Shown here piece by piece: positions 1-29,001 of a stretch of DNA of 47,500 nt. Where the stretch lies: positions 6,891,227 through 6,938,726 of the forward strand of contig CM022671.1 in NCBI GenBank assembly GCA_012295275.1, in the 5' to 3' direction. Each line of letters opens with the position of its first letter. The stretch's first letter is position 1. The notes under the pieces are model-generated. The model did no database searches. It had not been told where the DNA came from and saw only the letters and a list, made by a program, of their open reading frames with translations. Source of the DNA: Chrysomallon squamiferum. Taxonomy: Eukaryota > Mollusca > Gastropoda > Neomphalida > Peltospiridae. The position numbers were made by a program, and so were the translations under genes.

Positions 1-735
1 TTACCAGAACCCAGGTTTAGTAAACAATAGTTATATTGTACATGTTACCAGAACCCAGGTTTAGTAAACAATATTTATATTGTACATCTCTACAGAAATC
101 AGGTTTAGTAAACAATATTTATATTGTACATCTTAACAGAACCCAGTTTTTGTAAACAGTATTTATATTGTACATCTTAACAGAACCCAGTTTTAGTAAA
201 CAATATTTATATTGTAGATCTTAACAGAACCCAGTTTTTGTAAACAGTATTTATATTGTACATCTCTACAGAACCCAGTTTTAGTAAACAATATTTATAT
301 TGTACATCTTAACAGAACCCAGTTTTTGTAAACAGTATTTATATTGTACATCTTAACAGAACCCAGTTTTAGTAAACAATATTTATATTGTACATCTTAA
401 CAGAACCCAGTTTTTGTAAACAGTATTTATATTGTACATCTCTACAGAACCCAGTTTTAGTAAACAATATTTATATTGTAGATCTTAACAGAACCCAGTT
501 TTTGTAAACAGTATTTATATTGTACATGTTAACACAACCCAGGTTTAGTAAACAATATTTATATTGAATATCTTAACACAAGCCAGTTTATATACAATAT
601 TTATACTGTATATGTTAACACAACAATTTTATATACAGTAATTATACTGTATATCTCAAAACAAGCCAGATTTATATACAGTATTTATATTGTACATCTT
701 AACACAACCCAGTTTTATATACTGATAAAAGTTTT
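1..735. repeat. 44-bp tandem satellite, about 16 copies, in an IARS1 intron
   Basis: Direct repeats of about 44 bp, built on CAGAACCCAGTTTTAGTAAA followed by an AT-rich half. Most units contain the perfect inverted repeat ACAATATTTATATTGT (7-bp arms, 2-nt loop) and a GTAAACA forkhead-type motif. Copies are nearly clean from 1 to about 560 and decay toward 720. The array runs off the left edge, so its full length is unknown. Confidence 0.95.
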
Positions 736-896
736 ATCCCATTTTATTTGATATTAGTATCTGTTTATTAAATTATTTTGTGTTTTAGTGTGACACTGAT
801 GTTTATTTGTGCATTACATGGAGTATTTATATAAATATATATCTAGGTGTTAATATGTCTGTGTTTTTTTGTCTATACTGATTTACAAGTTTATTT

Positions 897-1007
897 GTGT
901 GTTTCAGAGAGTGTTTATATAAATATATATCTGTGTTTTTGTGCTGATTTACAAGTTTATGTGTGTGTTTCAGAGAGTATTTATACAAGTTTATGTGTGT
1001 GTTTCAG
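897..1007 (+). promoter_or_regulatory. Triplicated 3' splice-acceptor-like motif before IARS1 exon 1008-1110
   Basis: The motif GTGTGTTTCAG occurs three times, with AG ending at about 907, 973 and 1007. The first two are followed by AGAGT and the third, used here as the acceptor, by GGAGTC, which opens the ESLIDT codons. The copies sit in a short local duplication that also repeats TTTACAAGTTTAT. Only the last AG gives the conserved protein start of this exon. Confidence 0.7.
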
Positions 1008-8959
<7,952 letters not shown>

Positions 8960-9078
8960 ACAACATGGCAGTCAGGACTTTCTGAAAATCTCAGTAGACT
9001 TCAGTCTAAAATTTATTTTCATTATTACCTTTGATTTCAGTGATACGCTTAATTAGTGTTGTCATCATCGTCATCATC

Positions 9079-9081
9079 ATG

Positions 9082-9140
<59 letters not shown>

Positions 9141-9154
9141 GATTATTATTTTTA

Positions 9155-9186
<32 letters not shown>

Positions 9187-9190
9187 TTTA
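9079..9190. repeat. (ATT)n microsatellite in the presumed IARS1 3' UTR
   Basis: ATT trinucleotides with a few GATT and TTTTATT interruptions, starting about 120 bp after the IARS1 stop codon. Confidence 0.95.
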
Positions 9191-9775
9191 TTGCTATGAT
9201 CGTTGATTATCAAGTCTGTGAAAAATTCAGAGTGTGAAAGATTTTAAGTTTGTGTTGTGTTAGTTACAGACAATAATTGTTACCTGATACAGGTGAGAAA
9301 GAACTACAGCAGTACATCAGACTGTCAGTCCTTAAATATTAAAAACATAAACATTCACTAGTATATTACATCATGAAATTTGGTTTCTGATTTATGACTT
9401 GATGAACAGTGATAAAAAAAAAAAATGAAATGTAATTCATAAATTAATAACCATAGTTCATTAGGAATTGCAATATGGTTAATAAATGAACTGCCAGAGA
9501 TAATTTTGAAATGATGAAATGATATGTGATTCATGATTTATTTTGTTACAAAATGATGGGCTACAATCAGGTGGTTTTCTAGATTATTTCAGTAGATTTC
9601 ATATTTAGCTGTAAGGTGCTTACAAAATAGACTTTTTACAAGCAGTGATAATCTGTTTCCACATTTTCAGTAATATTTTAATTTTTGCTTCCATGTTTTC
9701 CATTTAATTTTGTGAGGAGTGTTAAAAGAGAAATTTAGAAAATACAAACATGTGCTACAACTGTGGACTTTATAA

Positions 9776-9781
9776 AATAAA
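9776..9781 (+). terminator. Candidate IARS1 polyadenylation signal AATAAA
   Basis: AATAAA, followed within about 25-35 bp by T/G-rich sequence (TTGTCTGTAGTTTTT). It would give a 3' UTR of about 0.8 kb. Other AATAAA matches exist in this AT-rich stretch, so the choice is tentative. Confidence 0.35.
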
Positions 9782-11386
9782 TATAATATTATTTAACAAT
9801 TGTCTGTAGTTTTTATGGTTATAATTATGATTATTATCACCCAGTTTTTTTTGCTGTTTTAATAAAATATATGGTAAAACATTTATGATAATATTCACGA
9901 ATAGATTCATAAATTAAAATGAGAAGAATTTCTCGTTATTTTGACGCTAGAACAAATGTGTACTGATCATATAAAATACAGTTCATTTTTGTTCTGTCAC
10001 ATTAACCAGTGTAGCTGTTAACACTCACATATTTAATTTAAATCAAGTGAAATAAGCAGGAAATTAGAAAATTCCTTTTATTTATTTATTTATTTAAGAT
10101 GTTATTGACACTTTAGTGATACAAAATAACGCATAAAATAGTAACACTGGTGATAAATGATGAAATGTTGGAATTCTGTCGTCCTCTGTTTATGTAGATT
10201 CAAAAATAAACGAGAATGTTCGCTGCTACGGTGGTACAAAACTGGCAAAGCTAAGGCATTTTTACAAATGTTTTTCTTATTATTGTCAAATAAAGATGTT
10301 ATCTGCACCAATCATGACATATTCAGTCACAATGAAGTTTAAAAAATTCACAAAAATAATGCATTTCAATGTCAAAAATCCGCAGTCAAACTACGGGAAT
10401 TTTTGTCTTCGAAAAATGTCAACCTTAATTCATTAAAAATGTACATCAAGAGATAGGTTTATCAGATTTGCTGCTTCTGTTCAATAGTGTGTTCTTTTTA
10501 TATAGTCTATAATGAAGATAGACTTACTGAATTAAATGTGTTGTTGGACAGTTTCATTCTTTAGTTGAAGTTATGATCATTTCGAATGAGGAAGAGTTGT
10601 CGTTCTTGAATAAGAATAATTTTTTTTTTTTTTAAATTTTTATTATTTAATTTTTTTTTTTTTTTTTTTTCTATTATTATTATATTTTGCTGTTTCGCAG
10701 AGTATCTTCCCGAGGAATTATTTTTCATAGATCGGGCAATACTATTTTACTACGACAGGCTATTCAGCAATAAATACGTGTGTTATTTATCAAACAAAGC
10801 AGGCTGTGAAATAAAAGATATTTAAATAGAATATTTAAATAATCTGTTCAGCGTAATAGACCGTTTTAATTTTTTACGATTTTTTTTTTTTTTTTTTTTT
10901 TTTTTTTCATTTGTCATTTTCACCAATTTACCTGTTTCGCTTTATTTTCGGATTTTTACTTGCGTCTTTGTAGGAAATTCCCCGAATAAAATAAACTGAT
11001 ATGTGGTTATATTTCTGAAGAAAAAGAAGAAGAAGAAAGAAAAAGTTTCGTGTGTCCCTAGCGGCCGGTAATAAAAGTTTATATTCTGCTATTTTAACTT
11101 CAAAACACTTGAAAAGAATTCATTACAAAGAAAATATATTAAACAAAATTAAAACAACAGTTGAAAGTTTCAAATTAATTTTACAACAAACACCGATGAA
11201 GTGTTCTATATATTGTGCAAACTGTACTAGTGAAATTTGGCAAAGGAAATCATTACATATGGAAAACTCACTTGTAAAGAAATGACCTCGATCTTTATTA
11301 ATTAAAAATTTATAGATTTACTGATGTGAAAACAGAAATACTGTTTCAGAATAGTAAACAACAACAGAATAAACAATATTTATTAT
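9782..11386. other. Convergent intergenic region, no gene seen
   Basis: AT-rich spacer between the 3' ends of IARS1 (plus) and TSR-A (minus). It holds poly-T runs near 10621-10670 and 10881-10907. The short open frames here show no recognisable family, no repeat-free codon pattern and no splice context. I see no RNA gene. Confidence 0.6.
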
Positions 11387-11392
11387 TTTATT
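11387..11392 (-). terminator. Candidate TSR-A polyadenylation signal AATAAA
   Basis: AATAAA on the minus strand about 55 nt after the TSR-A stop codon. A second match lies at 11294-11299. Either could be used. Confidence 0.35.
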
Positions 11393-11444
11393 CGTTTATG
11401 ATAAACTGGAACGTATCTGACAGTTCCTTGATTCGCCGTGACTT

Positions 11445-20477
<9,033 letters not shown>

Positions 20478-22258
20478 GTTGAACTGCTCTGACCAGAACC
20501 TCTACACTTTTTATTTTCATTTATTTGTTTATACAAATACCCAGCCTGCTGATAGAGGGCGCCACACTTTCTCACCATCGAGTGTTGTGGAGAGCTGTAG
20601 GAGATAATTTCAAAAGTTTAATCTTATTGGCTGTTATTCCATACACACTTCATTTGATTCGAATCCAAACTTTCGTCAGGCGAGTGTGTTTGTTTTAATA
20701 TTTTCTTTATTTGTGAAAAGAATTACACACAAAGTAAGACGGAGTGAGTGAAAAACTACTAAATTATTAATACGGGTTTTAGTCTGAAATTTCCTTTATC
20801 TTAGCAAATATTTTTTTAAAAATGATGGCTGATCTGTTTAGCTCGGACTCTGTTGTTGAATAAACGAGTTTGTGTTTACTCTGTAATACTTCATAATATT
20901 ATATACCCGTGTAATCAATATCAAAGTTTAAAAGAGAAGACACAGAGGTCTCTGTCTTGCACGGACACCCGTGGATCCGAGCAGAAGTGTCCTCTCAACA
21001 GTAGGGACAAAAATCACAGACAACTGTTTTGAAGATATTTACAATCTTTATTCTCATCCGTCATACAAACAACAAACACAGCGAGCATCACTGTAGACTC
21101 GTTCCTAAATTAGAATTGCAAAACGTATCGAGATCGTAGATGGAAGTAAATAAAACTTATTTTGCATGTCATAATAATAAGCATAAAGTATGTTTGTTTT
21201 AAAGGATATTGTGGTTTGAAACCCAGACAAAGCTACAATCTGTGCCAGCACAACGATCTTTTCGACCTCAAAAGTTCCGCTAAGACAGTGTTTATAAAAC
21301 ATAAACATACATGGGAATGATGTTGTATGTTTGGTTTATCAAAGTTATGTACCAAATAGGTTAAATTCGCAAGTTCTGGCAGACAAACGTTTGTGACTGG
21401 ACAAAACAAAACTCCCTGCATGCACTGTGCATTGCTGGAAATATTGTATAAAGCTGCAACACAATAAAAACATTTATTTTGGAGAAAACAAATCCAAACT
21501 GGTAGGACTGTCCGCTTTGGCACTGGAATATTAATTTTTAAAATTCCTGTTTCACACAAATACTGACACAGAAACACTGTACACACACTTACACCCACAA
21601 ACACACAATCAGGTGTTATAAAAACACTTTACATATACACACATCCACACAGTGAGATGAAATTATATTACAAGCAACTTAGCAACAATAAAAAAAAAAA
21701 AAAATTCAGAAGTTAAACTTCCCATTATTAACAGTAGGATCTGCTGTTATTTTCTCAGTTACCTGATATTTCTATTAACTTGTATCGATTATAAATTAGC
21801 TATCGTCGACTAGAATTTAATATTACATTATTGTGACCTTCACCTCAGTCGCCTTTTTTTTTCTTTGAAAAACATCCCTTTGTTTTTTTCAGTATTTCAT
21901 ATCAATTGTCTGTCTGGTGATTTACTGTAAAAGACAAAAAACGAAAAAAAGACATGAAATCTTTTTTTTATTTAAAAAAAAAAAAAAACCCACCACTAAT
22001 ATGGATTCAATGAAAAAAAAAAAATATATATATATAATAATAAATGATTACATAAAACGAAAAAACGAAGAAAAAATAGAAACAAGAAGAAAAAAAATAA
22101 ATATTACACAACTAAAATATATTTAAAACAGCAGCTATATTAATAACAGTAATACAATTCCAATCAGTTTAAAGAGAATCCTCTCTAATAAAACATCTTG
22201 TGACTTGTTTTGCACAGGCAAACGAAGAAAACGGATTTAATGACACAGATGATGTCAG

Positions 22259-22309
22259 TTTACTTGTCAGAACACACTAACGAGACTTCTACTGGCGTCT
22301 TGGGTTTTG
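22259..22309 (-). other. Weak candidate terminal exon of an unknown minus-strand gene
   Basis: A strong acceptor-like stretch (TTTTTCCTTTGTCTGCAG) is followed by an open stretch to TAA in one phase. In that phase it would code KPKTPVEVSLVCSDK. No upstream exon could be paired with it and the other phases also stop quickly, so this may be chance. Confidence 0.15.
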
Positions 22310-22595
22310 CTGCAGACAAAGGAAAAACAGTATAGAGTTACTTTATTAATTCACAAAATCGCTTCAGTTAGATCAGAGAGACTGTTTCTTTGTTTCTCAA
22401 AATTACCCATCTCGGTGACTGGTTACAATACATCGTACACCAGCAGTAGTGTTGTACCTGTTCTTCTTCCCGATTTCATCTCTTTATAAGCGAGTGAGAT
22501 TATTTAACAAAAACATCTAGAAACGAGATTTCAAAGAATAAAACATGTATGCGATAATCTAAGCTTATCCTTTATTTCTTTCTTCGTTTATTTTC

Positions 22596-22799
<204 letters not shown>

Positions 22800-23016
22800 C
22801 ATTTCTTAGACGTATATTTAATCACTTTTTATCATTACCCTCGTACATGCTGTCCTGTGACCATCAAAAAATCATTTCGACCAACTGAAAACGTTAAGTA
22901 AAAATTTAACAGCAGACTGTGTTAAGTATGAGTACGTCATTAAGTAAAATATTTATTTTTCTTCCTTCTGTTGTGAGTCAGATCCTGTACTCAAAGTTCA
23001 TTTTACTAATATTGAT

Positions 23017-23022
<6 letters not shown>

Positions 23023-23055
<33 letters not shown>

Positions 23056-23071
23056 CATTTTTTTTTTTTTT
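23023..23071. repeat. Poly-T tract
   Basis: Nearly pure T run with one CA interruption. Confidence 0.9.
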
Positions 23072-23337
23072 AAATGTCCTTCGTAATATCGAATTACTCT
23101 CCACCTCTCAGAAGTAGTTTCAGATGATTTATGAAAGATTATACACCTGCTTATCTTAATACAACTTCACTTACTGTGTCAAGTGTTTACAGTCATCCCC
23201 ACACGGCGTCGTTGAATATTGTTGTTTGTTTTTGGTTCTCGTAAAACCATCAGTAACATTAAGATAACTATTAATTTATTTTTATTATTTTGTTTTGTAG
23301 TAAATAAATAAAGTGTTAACGAGGATTAATTTATTTT

Positions 23338-23342
23338 CTGTT

Positions 23343-23377
<35 letters not shown>

Positions 23378-23402
23378 TTTTTTTTATTTTTTATTTTTTT
23401 TT
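23338..23402. repeat. (ATTT)n and poly-T
   Basis: About ten ATTT units grade into T-rich sequence. Confidence 0.9.
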
Positions 23403-23919
23403 GGAAATGATGTAAGATAAATCTTGACGTTATGTTTCAACGTTATTTTTCCAATTAAAAATTAAATAAATAAATAAATAAAAAAATTCTACGCTGCTAA
23501 TTTTTTCCACTAATAAAACCCAGCAACCAAGTTACATAGTGTTATAAATCTCTGTATGATTGATTAAACATCAGCAGTTTAAGAAAACAACATTTCAGTT
23601 ACTAGTGTAGTTAGTTAGCCACTCACAGCCGATAACAAATTAGACAGTAATTTGGTACATCTGTAAATAATGTAAATAATCCCACAGTTGATACACTTTT
23701 AGCACGTTTTACATAAGGATCAGTTATGTATTTAATTTAATGTATATATTATGTGTGCATGTTGTAATCAAACGAATGTGTGTGTGTGTGAGTGTGTATG
23801 AATATGTATATGTTTCAAGCATATATATAGGCGTAAGTGTATATTAATGTGTGCTTTTTTAAACTTATGTGTTTGTATATGAGTGTTTATGGTTATTAGA
23901 CTATATTGACTCAGTGACA

Positions 23920-23931
<12 letters not shown>

Positions 23932-23972
<41 letters not shown>
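23932..23972. repeat. (CT)n microsatellite
   Basis: Uninterrupted CT run of about 20 units. Confidence 0.95.
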
Positions 23973-23976
<4 letters not shown>

Positions 23977-24109
23977 ACTTTCATGGCGTCTGATTTTCTC
24001 TGTCACACGTTTTCCTGTTTTTAGTTTTTAATGTTTTATTTTGTTTTTTAAATGTTTTATTTCAAAATGAGAAAAATTTAAGAGAAAGATACCAGTGTGA
24101 GTGGCCAGC

Positions 24110-24207
24110 TTAAATTACATTTCTCTTAAAAAAGTAACCGTCGCAGATGTTGTCTTCTTCCAGTTTAAACTCGAATGTGACGTCTGTGATGTTGTCGAAG
24201 TAATAAA
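24110..24207 (-). other. Possible coding remnant of unknown identity
   Basis: About 30 codons with coding-like composition (FDNITDVTFEFKLEEDNICD, then GYFFKRNVI and TAA) in otherwise simple-sequence DNA. There is no clear acceptor at its start beyond AACAG, and a T7 run interrupts the upstream frame. I do not recognise the family. It may be a last exon or a relic. Confidence 0.2.
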
Positions 24208-24426
24208 TTAAAAAAAGATGACGCTGTTAATACAGATGCGAATAGTTAGTCCGGAAATGAAATTTATTTTCTATCGTGTTTTCTAATTTAAAGAAAAGAA
24301 GCCAAAAAAACAACAACAAAAAAAAATATTATTATTTTGAATTGTTTCAAAGCTTTTTTTTTCTTGGTGACAAATCTTTGTAAACTATAAAATATGCTGT
24401 GGTTTGTGTACATAAGTCTACAGTAA

Positions 24427-24571
<145 letters not shown>

Positions 24572-24967
24572 GTTTGGGTACAATTTGTTATTTTATCAAC
24601 ACTCAACAGAAATAAATAAACAGTGACGTATAAACAACTTGTTTTCCTAGCAACGAAAAAGATCCATTACGTCATTATTTTGAAACCAAGTAATTTTGTT
24701 ACCGATTTCGTATGTTGCTTGTAACGTTTTCTTCGTTTGTTTTGAATAACAATTTACTTTCTTATTTAAATGTATGGTCTTCCAAAGGTACCACACGATA
24801 CTGATTTATTTAATAAATCTATGAAATATTTATAACATAATTATGAATATTTATGACATAATTGTGAATATTTATGACACAATTATGAATATTTATGAAA
24901 TCGTAAACACGTTAAATTAGAATCGCTTGAGAGTTAAAAGAGAAAACAATTCGAATGTTTGCAGTTA

Positions 24968-24973
24968 TTTATT
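24968..24973 (-). terminator. Candidate TSR-B polyadenylation signal AATAAA
   Basis: AATAAA on the minus strand about 110 nt after the TSR-B stop codon. It is the nearest canonical match to the stop. Confidence 0.4.
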
Positions 24974-25082
24974 TCATCGAAAAACTCACACACAGTAATA
25001 AAGAGAAAAGTGACAGAAGCAGTTTAAAAATTCCACTTGAGGTCGTCAAACTAAAGTTTGTAAATCGAAATGACGTGACTCG

Positions 25083-25261
25083 TTAGCAGTTTCCGAGGAC
25101 ACAGCTCTTCAGTGATTGGTCCCATTTCAAACCCTCAGCACAGCTCATCACATACAGCTGTCCGTTGACGCACCTGTTGTACTTGTGACAGTCGCTGTTT
25201 CCATAGTAACCGCTAGTCCTTCCGGTACAGAAGTTTCCTGAAATTTAAACGTTTATGAAAC

Positions 25262-25304
<43 letters not shown>

Positions 25305-25467
25305 CAGCAATAATAACAACAATAATAATAATGATTATGATGATGATGATGATGATGATAATAATAATAATAATAATAATAATAATATGAAAAATATAAA
25401 TAATGGAATTAGTAGTGGTGGTAGTAGTAGTTAGTAGTTATATTAATAATAATAATAATAATAATAA

Positions 25468-25498
<31 letters not shown>

Positions 25499-25751
25499 AA
25501 GACAAAGAAAAACAACTGGTAAAACTGTTTAGTAGTGTTATAATTAAAAAAAAAAATTGATTTACTTGGTGCGGGCGTCGTCGTTGTGGTAGTTGTGGTT
25601 TTCTCGACGTGGACGCAGGTCAGAGAACGCTGTGACCAGATGGTGGCGTCAGGACAGACGTGAAGGACGGCTCGGCCGACTGAACACTGGTAGAAACGTC
25701 GTTTGTTGTGCGCGTGCGGCAGAAACGTAACAGCAGCCTCAGGACAGCGAT
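25083..25751 (-). CDS. TSR-B C-terminal exons: two CBM14-like domains with Thr-rich linker
   Basis: Exon 25566-25751: C-x19-C-x9-C-x12-C with the aromatic motif RRFYQC, then a Thr linker likely to be O-glycosylated. This copy lacks two of the six usual cysteines. Exon 25083-25237: C-x12-C-x5-C-x9-C-x12-C-x4-C, the full peritrophin-A/CBM14 pattern, ending in TAA. Both exons are entered in phase 1. An AAT/GAT/AAG microsatellite fills most of the intron between them. Confidence 0.85.
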
Positions 25752-28700
25752 CTGAAAATACGTGCAGTGTCGTGTTAACACGTGTACTATCACTCGTATC
25801 ACACGTGTACTATCAGACGTATCACACGTGTACTATCACACTATCACACGTGTACTATCACACTATCACACGTGTACTATCAGCCGTACCACACGTGTTC
25901 TATCAGCCGTATCACACGTGTACTATCACACTATCACACGTGTACTATCAGCCGTACCACACGTGTTCTATCAGTCGTACCACACGTGTACTATCAGCCG
26001 TACCACATGTGTACTATCAGCCGTACCACACGTGTACTATCAGCCGTATCACACGTGTACTATCACACTATCACACGTGTACTATCACACTATCACACGT
26101 GTACTATCAGCCGTACCACACGTGTTCTATCAGCCGTATCACACGTGTACTATCACACTATCACACGTGTACTATCAGCCGTACCACACGTGTTCTATCA
26201 GCCGTATCACACGTGTACTATCACACTATCACACGTGTACTATCAGCCGTACCACACGTGTACTATCAGCCGTATCACACGTGTACTATCACACTATCAC
26301 ACGTGTACTATCACACTATCACACGTGTACTATCAGCCGTACCACACGTGTTCTATCAGCCGTATCACACGTGTACTATCACACTATCACACGTGTACTA
26401 TCAGCCGTACCACACGTGTACTATCAGCCGTATCACACGTGTACTATCACACGTGTACTATCACACTATCACACGTGTACTATCAGCCGTACCACACGTG
26501 TTCTATCAGCCGTATCACACGTGTACTATCAGCCGTACCACACGTGTTCTATCAGCCGTATCACACGTGTACTATCACTCGTATCACACGTGTACTATCA
26601 CACTATCACACGTGTACTATCAGCCGTACCACACGTGTACTATCACACTATCACACGTGTACTATCACACTATCACACGTGTACTATCACACGTGTACTA
26701 TCAGCCGTACCACACGTGTTCTATCAGCCGTACCACACGTGTACTATCAGCCGTACCACATGTGTACTATCAGCCGTACCACACGTGTACTATCAGCCGT
26801 ATCACACGTGTACTATCAGCCGTACCACACGTGTACTATCAGCCGTACCACACGTGTTCTATCAGCCGGTGTTTTTAACTATCAGCTATCGTCCTATCAG
26901 CCGTATCAACGTGTACTATTTTACTATCACACTATCACACGTGTACTATCAGCCGTACCAACGTGTTCTATCAGCCATCACACGTGTACTATCAGCCGTA
27001 TTATCAGCCGTAACACGTGTACTATCGCTCGTATCAACGTACTATTATCACGTGTACTATCAGCCGTACCACACGTGTTATCAGCCGTATCACACGTGTA
27101 CTATCACACTATTTTTGTACTATCAGCCGTACCCACGTACTACTATCACCGATGTTTATTTACTATCACACTATCACACGTGTACTAGGTCGTACCACAC
27201 GTGTTCTATTTACGTTATTATTCGTGTACTATATATTTACTATCACATGTACTATCAGCCGTACCCACGTGTTTAAGCCGTAAAATCAGCCGTACCAAAG
27301 AATCAGCCGATTACTATCAGCCGTATCACGTGTACTATCAGCCTGTACTATCACTGTAGCACGTGTTCTATATAAACAAATCAAGTAAATGTACTATCAA
27401 TAAACACGTGTTCTATCAAAATCAATGTACTAATGAACGTGTACTAAGCCGTATCACACTATCACATACAGACATGTTTAACACACTATCATCTAGATCC
27501 AACTTTAACAACTACCACCTACACCCATTTTTAACGCACTATCACCTACAGCTATTTTTAACAACTGTCACCTACAACTATTTTAAGACACTATCACCGT
27601 TGTTTATTTATTTACTTTCAAGATAGGTCATAACTGATTTATTATTATTCTTTATATTTTAAAATTATTATTGTACTTTAACAAAATATTCTAATAAAGA
27701 ATGATTACCAAATATCAAGCTTCTGTAATCACTGTAGCATAAAAATTATCTAAACAAATCAGTAACTGAATAAATAAGAAAATGAATGAATGAATGAATA
27801 AATAAAATAAATAAATAAATACTTTCCTAATATTATTTATACTGAACTTATTATCATCGTACGTACCTCCGCATTCTTCTTCATTACAGGTCACAGTTCT
27901 ATTCTCACTGGCCTCTCCCTCACAGTCTGCTCCCCCGTACTGAGGGGTGGGGTTCGTGCACTCCCTTTCTCTGTGTTGTGCTTTTGTGCCGCTGCCGCAA
28001 AGCACGTTGCACTCGTCGTAGTCAGTCCACGCCGTGAACTCACTCCAGCCGCCGTCAACTACGTCAACAGCAACATCTTAATACTTGTATGTTAATTTAT
28101 TTACATCAACTACGTGAACAACAACATCTTAATACACAATATGTTTATTTATTTACATCATCTACGTCAACAACATCATCTTAATACTTGTATGTTTATT
28201 TATTTACATCAACTACGTCAACAACAACATCTTAATACACAATATGTTTATTTATTTACATCAACTACGTCAACAACAACATCTTAACACACAGTATGTT
28301 TATTTATTTATATCCACTACGTCAACAGCATTTTAATACATAATATGTTTATTTATTTACATCAACTACGTCAACAACATCTTAATACTTGTATGTTTAT
28401 TTATTTACATCAACTACGTCAACAGCAACATCTTAATAGACAATATGTTTATTTAATTACATCAACTAGGTCATACAACATTCTAATTACGTATATCAGA
28501 AAATAGGTCACAGATGAGTTAGAACCACTGTAGACTATTTAACAAGTAACAAAAATACTGAACTCTGTCGACTCGGTTTAGAGAAAATTCTTACTTGGAC
28601 AATGGTTTGTGTTGCATTCTCTCTCTTCTCCGTCTGTCGAGTCTCCTTCACAGTTGGCTCCTCCATAAGCAGGAGCTGGATTAGTACAAGTTCTAGACCG

Positions 28701-28909
28701 AGACCTCGCCTGTGATCCGCCTCCACACGTGACAGAGCACGTGGACCAGTCTGACCAATCGCTGAATTCTGACCATCCACCATTAACTGAAACACAAACG
28801 GATAACTGATTTTAGTGTCTGTATAAATATTTGTAACCAAAACAGTTTACAGTTTCTGTGCTTTTAACAGTGAATTTATTTATTTATTTAGTTAGTTAGT
28901 TATTTAACT

Positions 28910-28940
<31 letters not shown>

Positions 28941-28970
28941 TTTTTTTTTTTTTTTTTTTAATTTTTTTTT

Positions 28971-29001
<31 letters not shown>

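Noticed and set aside
11052-11285. 77-codon plus-strand ORF just beyond the TSR-A 3' end
   Set aside because: AT-rich, no family resemblance, and it overlaps the presumed TSR-A 3' UTR in antisense.
21233-21604. 123-codon minus-strand ORF
   Set aside because: No recognisable family, low-complexity surroundings and no splice or promoter support.
25703-27283. Plus-strand ORFs of 391-504 codons
   Set aside because: Translation of the E-box minisatellite, antisense to a TSR-B intron; the same peptide appears in all three frames.
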